A stretch of 64,000 bases of DNA from Enterococcus xiangfangensis (lineage in GTDB: Bacteria; Bacillota; Bacilli; Lactobacillales; Enterococcaceae), in assembly GCF_005405365.1 (NCBI RefSeq), contig NZ_BJDX01000008.1, forward strand, positions 1-64,000, written 5' to 3'. Shown here in pieces: positions 1-9,520 of this stretch. The notes below the pieces were generated by a model that worked only from the letters and a program-made list of their open reading frames with translations, was not told the origin of the DNA and did not search any database. Position numbers and translations under genes: made by a program. Positions within the stretch are counted from its first letter, which is position 1, and every line of letters starts with the position of its first letter.

Positions 1-51
1 TCCTTGTTAAATTCATTTTAACTTGAATTCAACAAGGGGTGCTTTTTTATT

Positions 52-1362
52 TTGTCTCAGGTTATTGGGTCAGTTCCGTTCCCTTATGATCAATATTTTG
101 CTTTTTTAGTCTATCAAGGCGTGCCTCATCAATGCTTGCTTTATCTATTGGAACATCCGCAAAAAGATTTAAAGACATTTTGTCAATCTCATTATGTCAG
201 CATTGCTTCGTGTATGCGGCATCTCCAACCACTCGCAGAGTATGTTCAGCAATTTGGATTGACTTTCAATCGCAGCCAACTCTCCCTAAAAGGTGATGAG
301 CGTTTGATTCGAATCACTTTATTCAATCTTATTTGGGCGATTTCAAAAGGAAGCGAACCGTTGTTCCAACATTTCCAATCAGGAGAATTAACAACTACGT
401 TAGCTGCTTTGAGCCAAGAGATCCCCTTAGGACGGGACTACGTTGGGACAAAAGAAATTTATCTATTTGTTGAGATTACGTATCTACGCACAAAAGCTGG
501 TTTCTATGTTGAAGACGACGAACGCTACGATGCCGTTTTTTCCAAAAAAAGTGCGATGCCGCTGGACGCACTGGAACATTTTTTTCCTGTTTCAAAAGAG
601 CAACTGTATGCAGAATATCGTTTTTTACAATTTATGCATTACTACGCGCCTACCTATACTGGGGTCGATGATCCGCGTTTGCCGATGATCCAAAAATATC
701 TCACTGAAAAAAATTCATTATCAACTATTTTGCTGAGTTTTGAAGCATTTTGGGAAAAAGCAATCATTCGCGGCGATACAGGTCTCTTGAAAAAAAATTC
801 CGATATTCACGGGAATTTGCACAATGTATTAGTCTGTTACTATATTTTTCCCCAACGTATTCCGACATTGTTTAATCTTTTGGTCTATTTTCGTCAAAGT
901 CCTTCTATTCATTACGACTATCTTCAGCAAAAAATCACGCGATTTTTTACACGATTTAGTAAGCGGCACGGATTTGAATGGTTGAAAGGTTGTCAAAATT
1001 GTTTGATCGATCTATTCACTTGGCTGACTTTGACCTACTTTGAATCTGCTGGTCAGCAGCAGCCTTTGATTGTCTCTCTAATCGTAGAATCTAACCAGCT
1101 GTTTCGCCAAGACATCACACAACGGCTGAAGGATCTTTCATTCATCAAATTAGTCCCATTTTCGATCCACGACATGGCAGACTATGATTTTCTGATTTGT
1201 TCTTCGGCATTACTGCTCCCAAAAGATAATTCTTTGCCCTATTTTGTTTTTAACTTATTCAGTAAAAACACTGATCACATTGCGTTGTATCGTACTTTAC
1301 GAAAACATCACCAACAAAAAAATATTTCTTATCTTCTTCAGGTAGAAGAACTTGCTTTTTAA
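52..1362 (+). CDS. Mga-family transcriptional regulator lacking the usual N-terminal HTH
   Basis: The 436-residue protein starts with TTG, preceded by AAGGGGTG at 34-41. The central part (about residues 13-110) resembles the Mga domain, with a helix-turn-helix around residues 37-70 and the motif LKGDERLIR that is typical of Mga/PRD regulators. The last 90 residues look like the EIIB-like C-terminal domain of the family (SLIVESNQLFRQDI, then YDFLICSS). Relatives are usually about 480-500 residues and carry another HTH of roughly 70-85 residues before this region. Here the frame is closed by a TAA at 19-21, so that domain is absent or lies in another frame beyond the window edge. The protein may be a short variant or the 3' part of a broken gene. 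Targets are unknown. A terminator follows. Confidence 0.7.
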   Translation: MSQVIGSVPFPYDQYFAFLVYQGVPHQCLLYLLEHPQKDLKTFCQSHYVSIASCMRHLQPLAEYVQQFGLTFNRSQLSLKGDERLIRITLFNLIWAISKGSEPLFQHFQSGELTTTLAALSQEIPLGRDYVGTKEIYLFVEITYLRTKAGFYVEDDERYDAVFSKKSAMPLDALEHFFPVSKEQLYAEYRFLQFMHYYAPTYTGVDDPRLPMIQKYLTEKNSLSTILLSFEAFWEKAIIRGDTGLLKKNSDIHGNLHNVLVCYYIFPQRIPTLFNLLVYFRQSPSIHYDYLQQKITRFFTRFSKRHGFEWLKGCQNCLIDLFTWLTLTYFESAGQQQPLIVSLIVESNQLFRQDITQRLKDLSFIKLVPFSIHDMADYDFLICSSALLLPKDNSLPYFVFNLFSKNTDHIALYRTLRKHHQQKNISYLLQVEELAF

Positions 1363-1437
1363 TAAAAACCACTAATCTGATGAGTTTCTTCCTTGAGGTA
1401 TAAAAATTGATAAAATTTGATCGTGCTTCTATATTGT

Positions 1438-1480
1438 ACTGGCAAAAATCACTAGTGATTTTCTGTCAGTATTTTTTTTA
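1438..1480 (+). terminator. Rho-independent terminator after the Mga-like gene
   Basis: An imperfect inverted repeat (ACTGGCAAAAATCACT against AGTGATTTTCTGTCAGT, 1438-1470) is followed by a run of Ts at 1471-1479. Confidence 0.7.
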
Positions 1481-1526
1481 ATCTGAAAATAGCTGATTTT
1501 TTTATTATTGACTATCCCCCGGAAAA

Positions 1527-1550
1527 TTTCTGCCCACGTTTCTGCCCACG
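1527..1550. repeat. Two tandem copies of a 12-bp unit
   Basis: TTTCTGCCCACG occurs twice head to tail (1527-1538 and 1539-1550), just downstream of the tRNA-Glu terminator. Read on the minus strand, one frame gives GRNVGRNFPGDSQ then stop. That could be the tail of a decayed gene such as an integrase, but this is speculative. Confidence 0.8.
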
Positions 1551-1565
1551 CGGAGAAAAGATGGC

Positions 1566-1614
1566 AAAAAAATAGAGTTAATCGCCGGTCTAAAAAGACT
1601 GGCCTATCAACTCT
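1566..1614 (-). terminator. Terminator of the tRNA-Glu transcript
   Basis: On the minus strand a stem formed by AGAGTT..GGCC.GTCT and AGAC.GGC..AACTCT (1574-1614) ends in a T run (As at 1566-1572 on the plus strand). It lies 12 nt beyond the tRNA 3' end. Confidence 0.8.
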
Positions 1615-1625
1615 GAATAACTTTA

Positions 1626-1697
1626 TAACCTGTACGGGATTTGAACCCGTGCCTCCGCGCTGAGAACGCGGCGTCTTGACCCCTTGACTAACAGGTT
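1626..1697 (-). tRNA. tRNA-Glu (anticodon CTC)
   Basis: The minus strand folds into a full cloverleaf of 72 nt. The acceptor is AACCTGT/ACAGGTT (7 of 7 pairs). A 3-bp D stem with a Glu-like D loop (GTC AAGGGGTCAA GAC) follows, then anticodon stem CCGCG/CGCGG with loop TTCTCAG and T arm ACGGG TTCAAAT CCCGT. The 3' CCA is not encoded. Anticodon CUC would read GAG only. Most low-G+C Firmicutes rely on a UUC tRNA-Glu that reads both Glu codons, so this looks like an additional isoacceptor. The first base pair is A-U, which is unusual for tRNA-Glu. A TATAAT (1718-1723, minus strand) lies upstream and a strong terminator lies downstream. Confidence 0.85.
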
Positions 1698-1717
1698 GTC
1701 ATTTATCAACAAAATGT

Positions 1718-1723
1718 ATTATA
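1718..1723 (-). promoter_or_regulatory. -10 element for tRNA-Glu
   Basis: Minus-strand TATAAT lies 20 bp before the mature tRNA 5' end. No good -35 is visible. Confidence 0.5.
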
Positions 1724-1802
1724 CTGCTAAATTCATTTTTTAGAAAGGATTTTCGCTTTATTTTTTTGAAGAATCAAATATGTGTTTATTTAATCATTCA
1801 TG

Positions 1803-1830
1803 TTGTTTATATAGTTTTTACGTGTATAAT
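1803..1830 (+). promoter_or_regulatory. Promoter of ccpN
   Basis: TTGTTT (1803-1808), a 16-bp gap and TATAAT (1825-1830) give a leader of about 95 nt ahead of ccpN. Confidence 0.6.
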
Positions 1831-1931
1831 AGAATGTGTATTCAAACGTTCGGCTTTTTTAAGCTATTCGTTTGGACTGTTACCGAAAAATTTAATTCCT
1901 TTTTCTAAGGAGTGCATTACTAGGAGGACCT

Positions 1932-2561
1932 ATGAATCTATCACAAAGGCAAGAGAAAATCATTGAGGTCGTCAAACGCGATCAACCACTAAGCGGCGAA
2001 AAAATCGCTGATCACTTAGGAATCTCACATGCTACCTTACGAACCGACCTTTCCTTCTTGACTATGGCGGGTATTTTAGAAGCCAGCCCTAAAGTCGGTT
2101 ACACTTACACCGGTGTGGGCATCGAGCAGTTTTTATTTGATAAAATCTTTTCTGTCAAAGTTGAAGAAATTATGCTGTCACCGTTACTGACACCACAAGA
2201 TACTTCGATCCATGACGCGATTACTAATATGTTTATGTATGATGTTGGTTCGATTTATGTGACCGATAAAGATCAACATCTTGTTGGCTTATTATCACGT
2301 AAAGATTTATTGCGAGCTTCATTGAACAGCAATTTGCAAAGTACACCCGTAGCAGTCGTGATGACGCGCGCGCCGCATCTGCAAACTTGTACAAAAGATT
2401 ATACGATCTTAGAAGCGGGTGCTGTCTTACTTGATTATCAAGTCGATTCACTACCGGTGGTCAGCGAAGAGGATCCAAAAAAAGTTATCGGAAAAATTAC
2501 AAAATCTCGAATCTTCAATTACATTATGCAGCAAGCAAAACAAACGGAAACCAATCGATAG
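1932..2561 (+). CDS. ccpN: CcpN-type repressor (HTH plus two CBS domains)
   Basis: This transcriptional regulator of the CcpN family has a DeoR/HTH_11-like winged helix in residues 1-60 (GEKIADHLGISHATLRTDLS). It is followed by a CBS pair (about 75-200) that in this family senses adenine nucleotides. In Bacillus subtilis CcpN represses gluconeogenic genes (gapB, pckA) on glucose. The length of 209 residues is normal. AGGAGG (1922-1927) precedes the ATG closely. The gene is followed after 12 nt by a DUF299 gene, the same ccpN-yqfL order as in B. subtilis, and then by class III fbp. The local context therefore fits control of gluconeogenesis. Which promoters it binds here is inference. Confidence 0.88.
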   Translation: MNLSQRQEKIIEVVKRDQPLSGEKIADHLGISHATLRTDLSFLTMAGILEASPKVGYTYTGVGIEQFLFDKIFSVKVEEIMLSPLLTPQDTSIHDAITNMFMYDVGSIYVTDKDQHLVGLLSRKDLLRASLNSNLQSTPVAVVMTRAPHLQTCTKDYTILEAGAVLLDYQVDSLPVVSEEDPKKVIGKITKSRIFNYIMQQAKQTETNR

Positions 2562-2573
2562 GAGTAAAAAATA

Positions 2574-3386
2574 ATGAAAAAAAGTGTACCTCTATATATG
2601 ATCTCTGATTCAGTCGGCGAAACGTCGCTTAAATTAGTCAATGCCGCAGCAGCACAATTTCCTACGGTGGATTTTGATTTGTCTTACCGCTTCCCTTTTA
2701 CCAAAGATGAAGACGAATTAACAAGCATTTTAAGCGATGCCTTAAAAGACAGTGCGATCGTAGTGACTACTTTAGTCAGCGACAATCTTACTAAAATCAT
2801 CGAAGACTTTGGTGAACGGACAGGATTGCAGTATATCAATTTGATGAGTCCATTTATGGAGATCGTCCATCAAAAAACTGGCGTTGCGCCATTGCAACAA
2901 GCCGGTGTGGTGCATAAATTAAATCAAGAATATTTTGATCGCGTAGCAGCGATTGAATTTGCCGTAAAATACGATGACGGCAAGGATGCTAAAGGATTTT
3001 TAGAAGCTGATCTTGTTTTACTGGGAATCTCACGGACTTCTAAAACACCTTTGAGTATGTATTTAGCAAACAAACGAATCAAAGTAGCGAACCTACCGCT
3101 AATCCCAGAAGTACCTCTACCTGAACAGATCAAAGCCGTACCAAAAGAAAAACTTGTCGGTCTGATGATTGAGCCAGAAGTTCAGAAAAAAATCCGCATG
3201 AGTCGTTTAAATTCTTTAGGTCTAGCTGAAAATTCTCGCTACTCAGATATCAATCGGATCAAAGAAGAAGCCGATTATGCATTAAGAATTTATGATGAAC
3301 TAGGCGCGTTTACACTCGATGTTACTGACAAATCAATCGAAGAATCTGCGACACTGATTTGCGAATATTTGGATAACTCGTTATAA
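2574..3386 (+). CDS. yqfL: DUF299 kinase/pyrophosphorylase (PEP synthase/PPDK regulatory protein), copy 1
   Basis: The 270-residue protein belongs to the family that uses ADP to phosphorylate, and phosphate to dephosphorylate, a Thr of PEP synthase or pyruvate-phosphate dikinase. Visible hallmarks are the N-terminal SDSVGET (residues 12-18), AVKYDDGKDAKGFLEAD, and the nucleotide-binding GISRTSKTP around residue 150. It sits 12 nt behind ccpN with RBS AGGAG. In B. subtilis the equivalent YqfL modulates CcpN activity, so a role as CcpN partner is possible even without a dikinase target. No PEP synthase or dikinase gene lies in the window. A second copy (26287-27141) is in an unrelated context. 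Confidence 0.85.
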   Translation: MKKSVPLYMISDSVGETSLKLVNAAAAQFPTVDFDLSYRFPFTKDEDELTSILSDALKDSAIVVTTLVSDNLTKIIEDFGERTGLQYINLMSPFMEIVHQKTGVAPLQQAGVVHKLNQEYFDRVAAIEFAVKYDDGKDAKGFLEADLVLLGISRTSKTPLSMYLANKRIKVANLPLIPEVPLPEQIKAVPKEKLVGLMIEPEVQKKIRMSRLNSLGLAENSRYSDINRIKEEADYALRIYDELGAFTLDVTDKSIEESATLICEYLDNSL

Positions 3387-3460
3387 AGTGTCTAATTTTC
3401 AAAAATGATCAGCCTTTTCAATCTGCACGTGCTAAATCAATCTGAATAAGGAGTGCCTGT

Positions 3461-5413
3461 ATGCTATCGACCCGTGAAAAGTATTATCAAATGTTGGAAA
3501 AAGAATTTAGTACCAAAGAAGCAATCATGACTGAGTTAGTCAACTTAGAAGCCATCATGCATCTGCCAAAAGGAACCGAACTTTACATCAGTGATATTCA
3601 TGGGGAGTTCGCTGCCTTTGATCACATCTTGCGCACTGGCGCCGGCAATATCAAAGAAAAAATCAGCTTGCTTTTTGGTGACCGCTTAACAGAACACGAG
3701 AAGGACAAATTGACGATTCTAGTTGCTTATCCACAACAAGCATTGTCAGACGAAGACTTCTATGCTTATCGTGATTGTTCATGGTATCGGAAAAAGATCC
3801 GACAATTATTGGAATTGCTGGCTTTTTGTTCAACAAAATATACACGTTCAAAAGTTCGGAAAGCGCTACCGAAACAATACACGTATATTATTGAAGAACT
3901 GATGTACACCGATACGAATTACACGGATAAAGCCGCTTACTTTGATCAGATCCTAGCCCACTTACTAGATTTGGAGCAAGGCAAACCATTTATCATCGCT
4001 TTGTGTCAAAGTATCCAGCGTTTGGTGCTTGATCATCTTCATGTGGTCGGCGATATTTTTGATCGTGGGCCCGCTGCTGATAAAATCATGGATACTTTGT
4101 GCCAGCACCCTTCTGTCGATGTCCAATGGGGCAACCACGATATTTTGTGGATGGGCGCTTATGCCGGATCCCGTGCTTGCTTGATGACCTTGTTGCGAAT
4201 CGCTGCCCGTTATAATTATCTATATGAGATTGAACAGGCCTATGCATTGAATCTCCGGCCGTTATTCATGTACGCAGAAGAGCATTATCAAAAAAATCCA
4301 ATTTTTACGCCAAAAGAAAAAAATAGCGGAGAAAGTTATTCAATCGAAAGTTTAGACAGTTTGGAAAAAGTCCACCAAGCGTTGTCAGTTATTCAGTTTA
4401 AATTAGAAGGTCAATTAATCAAACGACATCCTGAATTTCAAATGAATGATCGGCTGCTGCTGGAAAAAATCAACTTCGAGCAAGAAACGATTCGGTTAGC
4501 TGAAAAAGAGTACCCATTACAAGGCAGCTGCTTCCAAACGATCCAAAAAGATGTCCATGCGCTCACAGAGCAAGAGGAATATGTAGTAGATACATTACTG
4601 GCTTCTTTCCAGCAATCAACAAAAATGCAAGAACACATGCAGCTGTTGTTAGACAAAGGTTCAATGTATTTAGTTTATAACCAGCATCTTCTATTTCATG
4701 GCTGTCTGCCTTTAAAAGCTGATGGAAGTTTTCTGCCATTGACTGTTGCCGGCAAAGATTACAGCGGAAAAGATCTTTTGAACTTTTTTGAAGAACAGAT
4801 CCGTTCTGGCTGTCAAAGTCAGAAAAAAGACAGTTCAGCCGCTGATTGGATCTGGTATTGTTGGACTGGAAAAGTTTCGCCTCAGTTTGGTAAAAGTGCT
4901 ATGACTACTTTCGAACGCTACTTTATCGCTGATAAAAAGACGCATAAAGAAATCAAGAATCCGTACTATCAATTTCGCGATACCCATGAGACTTGTCAGA
5001 TGATCTTAGAAGAATTTGCTTTATATTCTCCCCATTCTCGAATCATCAACGGCCACACGCCGGTGAAGGTCAAAGGCGGCGAATCGCCGATCAAAGGCGA
5101 AGGTATGTTGTTTGTAATCGATGGCGGACTTTCTAAAGCTTATCAAAAGACGACGGGTATTGCCGGTTACTCATTACTAAATAATTCTTACGGCTTCCAA
5201 TTGGTCACTCATGATCCTTTTGAATCCGTTGAGGATCTATTAGCCAGACAAGTAGACGAAACTTCTTTGAAACGTGTGATCGATAAAGATTTGACCCGCG
5301 TCCTCATCAAAGATACGACTGTTGGTGACAGTCTCGAAGAACAAATCGAAAATTTAACAGGCTTACTGAATTATCAAGATAGAAATGAACATACGGGCGT
5401 CATCAGTGATTGA
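3461..5413 (+). CDS. fbp: Fructose-1,6-bisphosphatase, class III
   Basis: The enzyme hydrolyses fructose 1,6-bisphosphate to fructose 6-phosphate in gluconeogenesis, in the cytosol. At 650 residues it matches the Firmicute class III enzymes. Calcineurin-type metallophosphatase motifs appear in order: ISDIHGEF near residue 45, GDIFDRG near 196, WGNHD near 221 and INGHTPVK near 530. The RBS AAGGAG lies 9 nt before ATG. It follows ccpN and the DUF299 gene on the same strand after a 74-bp gap, with no terminator in the gap, so it may be co-transcribed with its probable regulator. The 3' end of the coding sequence forms part of the terminator stem. Confidence 0.93.
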   Translation: MLSTREKYYQMLEKEFSTKEAIMTELVNLEAIMHLPKGTELYISDIHGEFAAFDHILRTGAGNIKEKISLLFGDRLTEHEKDKLTILVAYPQQALSDEDFYAYRDCSWYRKKIRQLLELLAFCSTKYTRSKVRKALPKQYTYIIEELMYTDTNYTDKAAYFDQILAHLLDLEQGKPFIIALCQSIQRLVLDHLHVVGDIFDRGPAADKIMDTLCQHPSVDVQWGNHDILWMGAYAGSRACLMTLLRIAARYNYLYEIEQAYALNLRPLFMYAEEHYQKNPIFTPKEKNSGESYSIESLDSLEKVHQALSVIQFKLEGQLIKRHPEFQMNDRLLLEKINFEQETIRLAEKEYPLQGSCFQTIQKDVHALTEQEEYVVDTLLASFQQSTKMQEHMQLLLDKGSMYLVYNQHLLFHGCLPLKADGSFLPLTVAGKDYSGKDLLNFFEEQIRSGCQSQKKDSSAADWIWYCWTGKVSPQFGKSAMTTFERYFIADKKTHKEIKNPYYQFRDTHETCQMILEEFALYSPHSRIINGHTPVKVKGGESPIKGEGMLFVIDGGLSKAYQKTTGIAGYSLLNNSYGFQLVTHDPFESVEDLLARQVDETSLKRVIDKDLTRVLIKDTTVGDSLEEQIENLTGLLNYQDRNEHTGVISD

Positions 5414-5430
5414 TGACACCCGTTTTTTTC
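5394..5430 (+). terminator. Terminator overlapping the fbp stop codon
   Basis: CGGGCGTCATCA (5394-5405) pairs with TGATGACACCCG (5411-5422) and is followed by TTTTTTT. The fbp stop codon TGA (5411-5413) is the first part of the descending arm. Confidence 0.88.
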
Positions 5431-5462
5431 TGTATAGTAGACAGTAGACTTGGGGTGAAAAA

Positions 5463-6404
5463 ATGATTTCTGCGTATATCAATATCCTTTTTATTTTTGT
5501 TTTAATGTTTATTGGCTATGTTTTGACCTATAAACAGTGGTTCACAAATCAAATCGGCGACGCCTTTTCAAAATTAGTTTTACAGATTGCCTTACCTTGC
5601 AATATGTTTTTGACGATCACTAAAAATTTTTCCCGCTCTGAATTTCTGCATCTTGTTGGCGGAATGGTGATCCCGCTTCTTTCGATGCTGCTGACTTTTG
5701 TGATCAGTTTTGTCTATCGACAGATTTTTCACATCTCACCGGCTCGTAAAGGGATTTTTTCTACAATGTTCACTTGTTCCAATACAATCTTTATCGGTTT
5801 GCCCATCAATTTGGCGATCTTTGGTGAACGGGCGGTTCCTTATGTCTTGCTGTATTACATCGTCAATACAACAATTTTTTGGACACTGGGAATTTATTTC
5901 ATCGCTCGTGATAACCCGCAGATCGAACAAGCAACAGTCAATTTCCATTTGATTCCGATTTTAAAGAAAATTTTTTCGCCGGCACTTTTAGGTTTCTTGC
6001 TTGGTTTATGTATGGTTTTGATAAATCTGACCGTGCCAACTTCCATCGAAACTTTTTTAGCCTATCTCGCGAATTTGACAACTCCTTTGTCGATGTTTGT
6101 AATTGGAATCATTGTCTACAATGTCGGCATCAAAAATCTGAAACTAAACAAAGATATTCTCGGTGTGCTCATCGGGCGCTATCTGATCTCGCCTTTGATC
6201 GTATGGTCATTAGGACAATGGATCAGCGTGCCACCTCTGATGCTTTCTGTTTTTATCATTCAATCAGCTATGCCCGTCCAAAATTCTGTCCCAATCTTGG
6301 CTCGTTCTTATGAAGCCGATCAAAAATTCGCCGCGTCATCCTTAGGCTATTCTGTCTTACTTTATCTCGCCTACATCCCGCTATTATTAAAATTGATCCT
6401 ATAA
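5463..6404 (+). CDS. AEC-family transporter (auxin efflux carrier / malate permease type)
   Basis: The 313-residue integral membrane protein has about ten hydrophobic segments split into two halves by a loop near residue 150, as in the AEC family of bile/malate/auxin-type permeases. It starts MISAYINILFIFVLMFIGYVLT, with RBS GGGGTG 6 nt before ATG. It lies between two strong terminators, so it is probably monocistronic. Substrate cannot be told from sequence; organic acids such as malate are known for some Lactobacillales members. A second, distant family member is at 39096-40001. Confidence 0.8.
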   Translation: MISAYINILFIFVLMFIGYVLTYKQWFTNQIGDAFSKLVLQIALPCNMFLTITKNFSRSEFLHLVGGMVIPLLSMLLTFVISFVYRQIFHISPARKGIFSTMFTCSNTIFIGLPINLAIFGERAVPYVLLYYIVNTTIFWTLGIYFIARDNPQIEQATVNFHLIPILKKIFSPALLGFLLGLCMVLINLTVPTSIETFLAYLANLTTPLSMFVIGIIVYNVGIKNLKLNKDILGVLIGRYLISPLIVWSLGQWISVPPLMLSVFIIQSAMPVQNSVPILARSYEADQKFAASSLGYSVLLYLAYIPLLLKLIL

Positions 6405-6443
6405 TAAAAAACCTTTGAGTTTGCACTCAAAGGTTTTTTATTA
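6402..6443. terminator. Bidirectional terminator between the AEC permease and glyS
   Basis: A perfect 19-bp inverted repeat, TAATAAAAAACCTTTGAGT / ACTCAAAGGTTTTTTATTA, around a TTGC loop serves convergent transcripts and includes the permease stop codon. Confidence 0.92.
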
Positions 6444-6552
6444 TGGCACTATTTTCGTAAGCCATTCCATTCATCGCTTTTTTAAATTTGAATCTGTTTT
6501 TTATTTCTTTATGTTGATTCAATAATTGTAAATCAGCGGTGATCGATTTTTC

Positions 6553-8631
6553 TTATTTCGTAATGATCTTATCGATACTTGCTAAAGCATTAGCCATTCG
6601 CGTGATGATTGCTAATTGATTCAAGCGATTGTCGCGAATTTTCTCGTCTTCGACCATGATCATCGTGTCGTTGAAATAACGTTCAATCACAGGACGTAAG
6701 TTCGTCAAAGTTTGGTAATTTTCGGCCATACTTTGATTTGCAAATTCATCTTCAGCTTCTTTTACTGCGGCATAAAGCTCTTTTTCGCTGTCATTTTCAA
6801 ATAACTGAGGATCTACCTTGAAATCAATTGCGGACGGTTCCATCTTCTTCGTCAAATTAATGACCCGCGTCAAAGCTTCCATCGTCTCTTTAAAATGTTC
6901 ATCCGATAAATGTTGATCAAAGATCTGAGCTGTTTTGAAAATTTGTACTAAATCATCTTGGCGTGACTCTACTACTGCATCGATGATATCGTGACGGACG
7001 TTATAGATTTGGAGACGTTGACGGATCCGACCTTTAAAGAACTCGATAAATTCTTTTTGGTCACGATTGAATTGGATGCCATAATCTAAGACATCGTCAT
7101 TAATGGCATCAACGATCGCCCCTTGCATATCGGTGAACGGGAACGTCCAGCCTTGTGCTTCGACAATCCGAATGATCCCGTAAGTTTGACGACGCAATGC
7201 ATAAGGGTCATTTGAACCGCTTGGGATCATGCCTGCCGCGAAGAAGCCTAATACACTGTCCAGTTTATCTGCAATCGCTAAAACCGCTCCAATCGCTGTT
7301 TTTGGCAATTCACCATCAGATGAAGTAGGTAAATAATGTTCACGGATCGCTGTAGCAACAGCCGGTGTCTCACCTTTTAATAAGGCATATTTTTCTCCCA
7401 TGATTCCTTGTAATTCAGGAAATTCCCCGATCATATTCGTAACTAGATCAAATTTATAGATTTCTGACGCGCGTTTCGAAGTCGTTAAGTCTTCTTCACT
7501 CAAACCAACCCGTTGACCAATTACTTGACTAATCAAACCAACTCGCTGCATTTTTTCATACATACTGCCGATTTTTTCATGGAAAGTCACATTTTTTAAT
7601 TTTTCGACGCAGTCTTCGATCGATAATTTTTTATCTTCTTCAAAGAAAAATTCGCCGTCTTCTAAACGAGCCGCTAACACTTTCTGGTTTCCTTTAGCGA
7701 CATTGTCTAATTTCACACTGTTACCGTTGCGGACAGAAATAAAATGCGGCAATAACATTCCTGCTTGGTTGCGGACTTCAAAGTAACGTTGATGTTCTTT
7801 CATTGAAGTAACTAAAACTTCTTCTGGTATCGATAAGAAACGTTCTTCAAAATCACCGACAAAAGCGGTTGGGTATTCTACTAAGTTGGTTACTTCTTCT
7901 AACAACTCAGCATCAAGATCGATGACCCAGTTATTTTTTCCAGCGATTGCTTCGATTTGTTCCACGATCATTTGTTGGCGTTTATATGCGTCGGCAATTA
8001 CGAATTGTTCTGCTAACTTGTCTTCATAGTCACTCGGATTTGCAAGCTCGATTTGATTGCCTAAGAAACGATGGCCTTCTGTCGTCCGTCCTGTTTGAAC
8101 ATCCAATAATTCAAAGGGGATGACTTCATCATCTAATAAAGCTATGATCCAATGAATCGGACGGATGTATTCAAACATCGTGTCGCCCCAATGCATCATA
8201 GTCGGAAAGGTCATACTTTTGACAACGTCTAATAGTCCAGTCAAGACTTCTTTGCTTTCTTTTCCGTGAATATATTTTGTAACATAGACATATTCGACAC
8301 CGTTCAACTCACGAAATGTGATGGCATCCGTCGTCAATCCTTGGCCACGAACAAATCCTTCGGCCGCTTTACTCCAGTTGCCTTCAGCATCTAGTGCAAT
8401 TTTTTTTGCAGGACCTTTGACTTCTTCTTGTACATCTTCTTGTCGATCAGGAATATTAGTTACCCGGATTGCTAACCGGCGCGGCGTTGAAAAGTTTTCG
8501 ATCGATTCAAAGGTTAAACTGTTTTCTGCTAAAAATTTTGAGATTCTTTCTTCTAATTGTTTGATGCTTGGCCAAACCACGTGGGCTGGCATTTCTTCTA
8601 AACCAATTTCTAATAATAGATCTTTCGCCAT
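6553..8631 (-). CDS. glyS: Glycyl-tRNA synthetase beta subunit
   Basis: The 692-residue beta subunit of the bacterial heterotetrameric glycyl-tRNA synthetase is required for charging tRNA-Gly. The N-terminus ([15 protein letters not shown]) and the repeated [11 protein letters not shown] and [21 protein letters not shown] blocks are typical. The C-terminal 200 residues form the helical DALR-like anticodon-binding domain. The start ATG lies one base after the glyQ stop codon, so the two are translated from one mRNA. Expression should follow the T-box ahead of glyQ. Confidence 0.96.
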   Translation of the reverse strand: MAKDLLLEIGLEEMPAHVVWPSIKQLEERISKFLAENSLTFESIENFSTPRRLAIRVTNIPDRQEDVQEEVKGPAKKIALDAEGNWSKAAEGFVRGQGLTTDAITFRELNGVEYVYVTKYIHGKESKEVLTGLLDVVKSMTFPTMMHWGDTMFEYIRPIHWIIALLDDEVIPFELLDVQTGRTTEGHRFLGNQIELANPSDYEDKLAEQFVIADAYKRQQMIVEQIEAIAGKNNWVIDLDAELLEEVTNLVEYPTAFVGDFEERFLSIPEEVLVTSMKEHQRYFEVRNQAGMLLPHFISVRNGNSVKLDNVAKGNQKVLAARLEDGEFFFEEDKKLSIEDCVEKLKNVTFHEKIGSMYEKMQRVGLISQVIGQRVGLSEEDLTTSKRASEIYKFDLVTNMIGEFPELQGIMGEKYALLKGETPAVATAIREHYLPTSSDGELPKTAIGAVLAIADKLDSVLGFFAAGMIPSGSNDPYALRRQTYGIIRIVEAQGWTFPFTDMQGAIVDAINDDVLDYGIQFNRDQKEFIEFFKGRIRQRLQIYNVRHDIIDAVVESRQDDLVQIFKTAQIFDQHLSDEHFKETMEALTRVINLTKKMEPSAIDFKVDPQLFENDSEKELYAAVKEAEDEFANQSMAENYQTLTNLRPVIERYFNDTMIMVEDEKIRDNRLNQLAIITRMANALASIDKIITK

Positions 8632-8632
8632 C

Positions 8633-9520
8633 TTATTTGCCCTCCTGATTCAATAATGGGAAGCCTAATTTTTCACGTTCGGCCACGAAAATTTTAGCAA
8701 CAGCACGCGCCATATTACGGATTCGTGCTAAGTAGCCGGCACGCTCTGTTACAGAGACTGCACCGCGAGCATCCAATAAATTGAACGTGTGGCTGCATTT
8801 TAAAATATAATCGTATGCAGGATGCACTAGATTTTCATCAATACAACGTTTGGCTTCTTTTTCAAATTTATCAAAGTTTTCTAAAAGCATTTCTTGATTG
8901 CTTTCTTCAAATGAATATTTTGAATGTTCATATTCAGGTTGTTTAAAGATTTCACCATATTTCACACCAGTGCTCCATTCCAAATCATACACACTATCGA
9001 CTGATTGGATGTACGAAGCTAACCGTTCCAAGCCATAAGTCAATTCAGAAGTTACTGGACGGCATTGCAGACCACCAACTTGTTGGAAATAAGTAAACTG
9101 GGTGATTTCCATCCCATCCAACCAAACTTCCCAACCAACACCGGCACAACCCATTGAAGGATTTTCCCAGTTGTCTTCTACAAACCGAATGTCGTGTTCC
9201 AACGGATCAATTCCTAATAAGCGCAAGCTATCTAAATACAACTCTTGGATATTTTTTGGTGAAGGTTTCATCACCACTTGGAATTGATGGTGTTGATACA
9301 ATCGGTTAGGATTTTCCCCATAACGTCCATCAGCGGGACGACGTGAAGGTTCCACGTAGGCTGCACGCCATGGCTCTGGACCGATTGCACGTAAAAAAGT
9401 ATACGGGCTCATTGTCCCCGCTCCTTTTTCTGTATCGTAGGCTTGCATCAACATACAGCCATTGTCTGACCAAAATTTTTGCAACGTCAAAATCATTTCT
9501 TGTACCGTTAACTTGCTCAT
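8633..9520 (-). CDS. glyQ: Glycyl-tRNA synthetase alpha subunit
   Basis: The 295-residue catalytic class II alpha subunit carries the conserved [54 protein letters not shown] and YGLERLASY blocks. RBS AGGAGG precedes the ATG. It is the first gene of glyQS, with a T-box leader of about 300 nt. The his operon ends just upstream of its promoter. Confidence 0.97.
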   Translation of the reverse strand: MSKLTVQEMILTLQKFWSDNGCMLMQAYDTEKGAGTMSPYTFLRAIGPEPWRAAYVEPSRRPADGRYGENPNRLYQHHQFQVVMKPSPKNIQELYLDSLRLLGIDPLEHDIRFVEDNWENPSMGCAGVGWEVWLDGMEITQFTYFQQVGGLQCRPVTSELTYGLERLASYIQSVDSVYDLEWSTGVKYGEIFKQPEYEHSKYSFEESNQEMLLENFDKFEKEAKRCIDENLVHPAYDYILKCSHTFNLLDARGAVSVTERAGYLARIRNMARAVAKIFVAEREKLGFPLLNQEGK

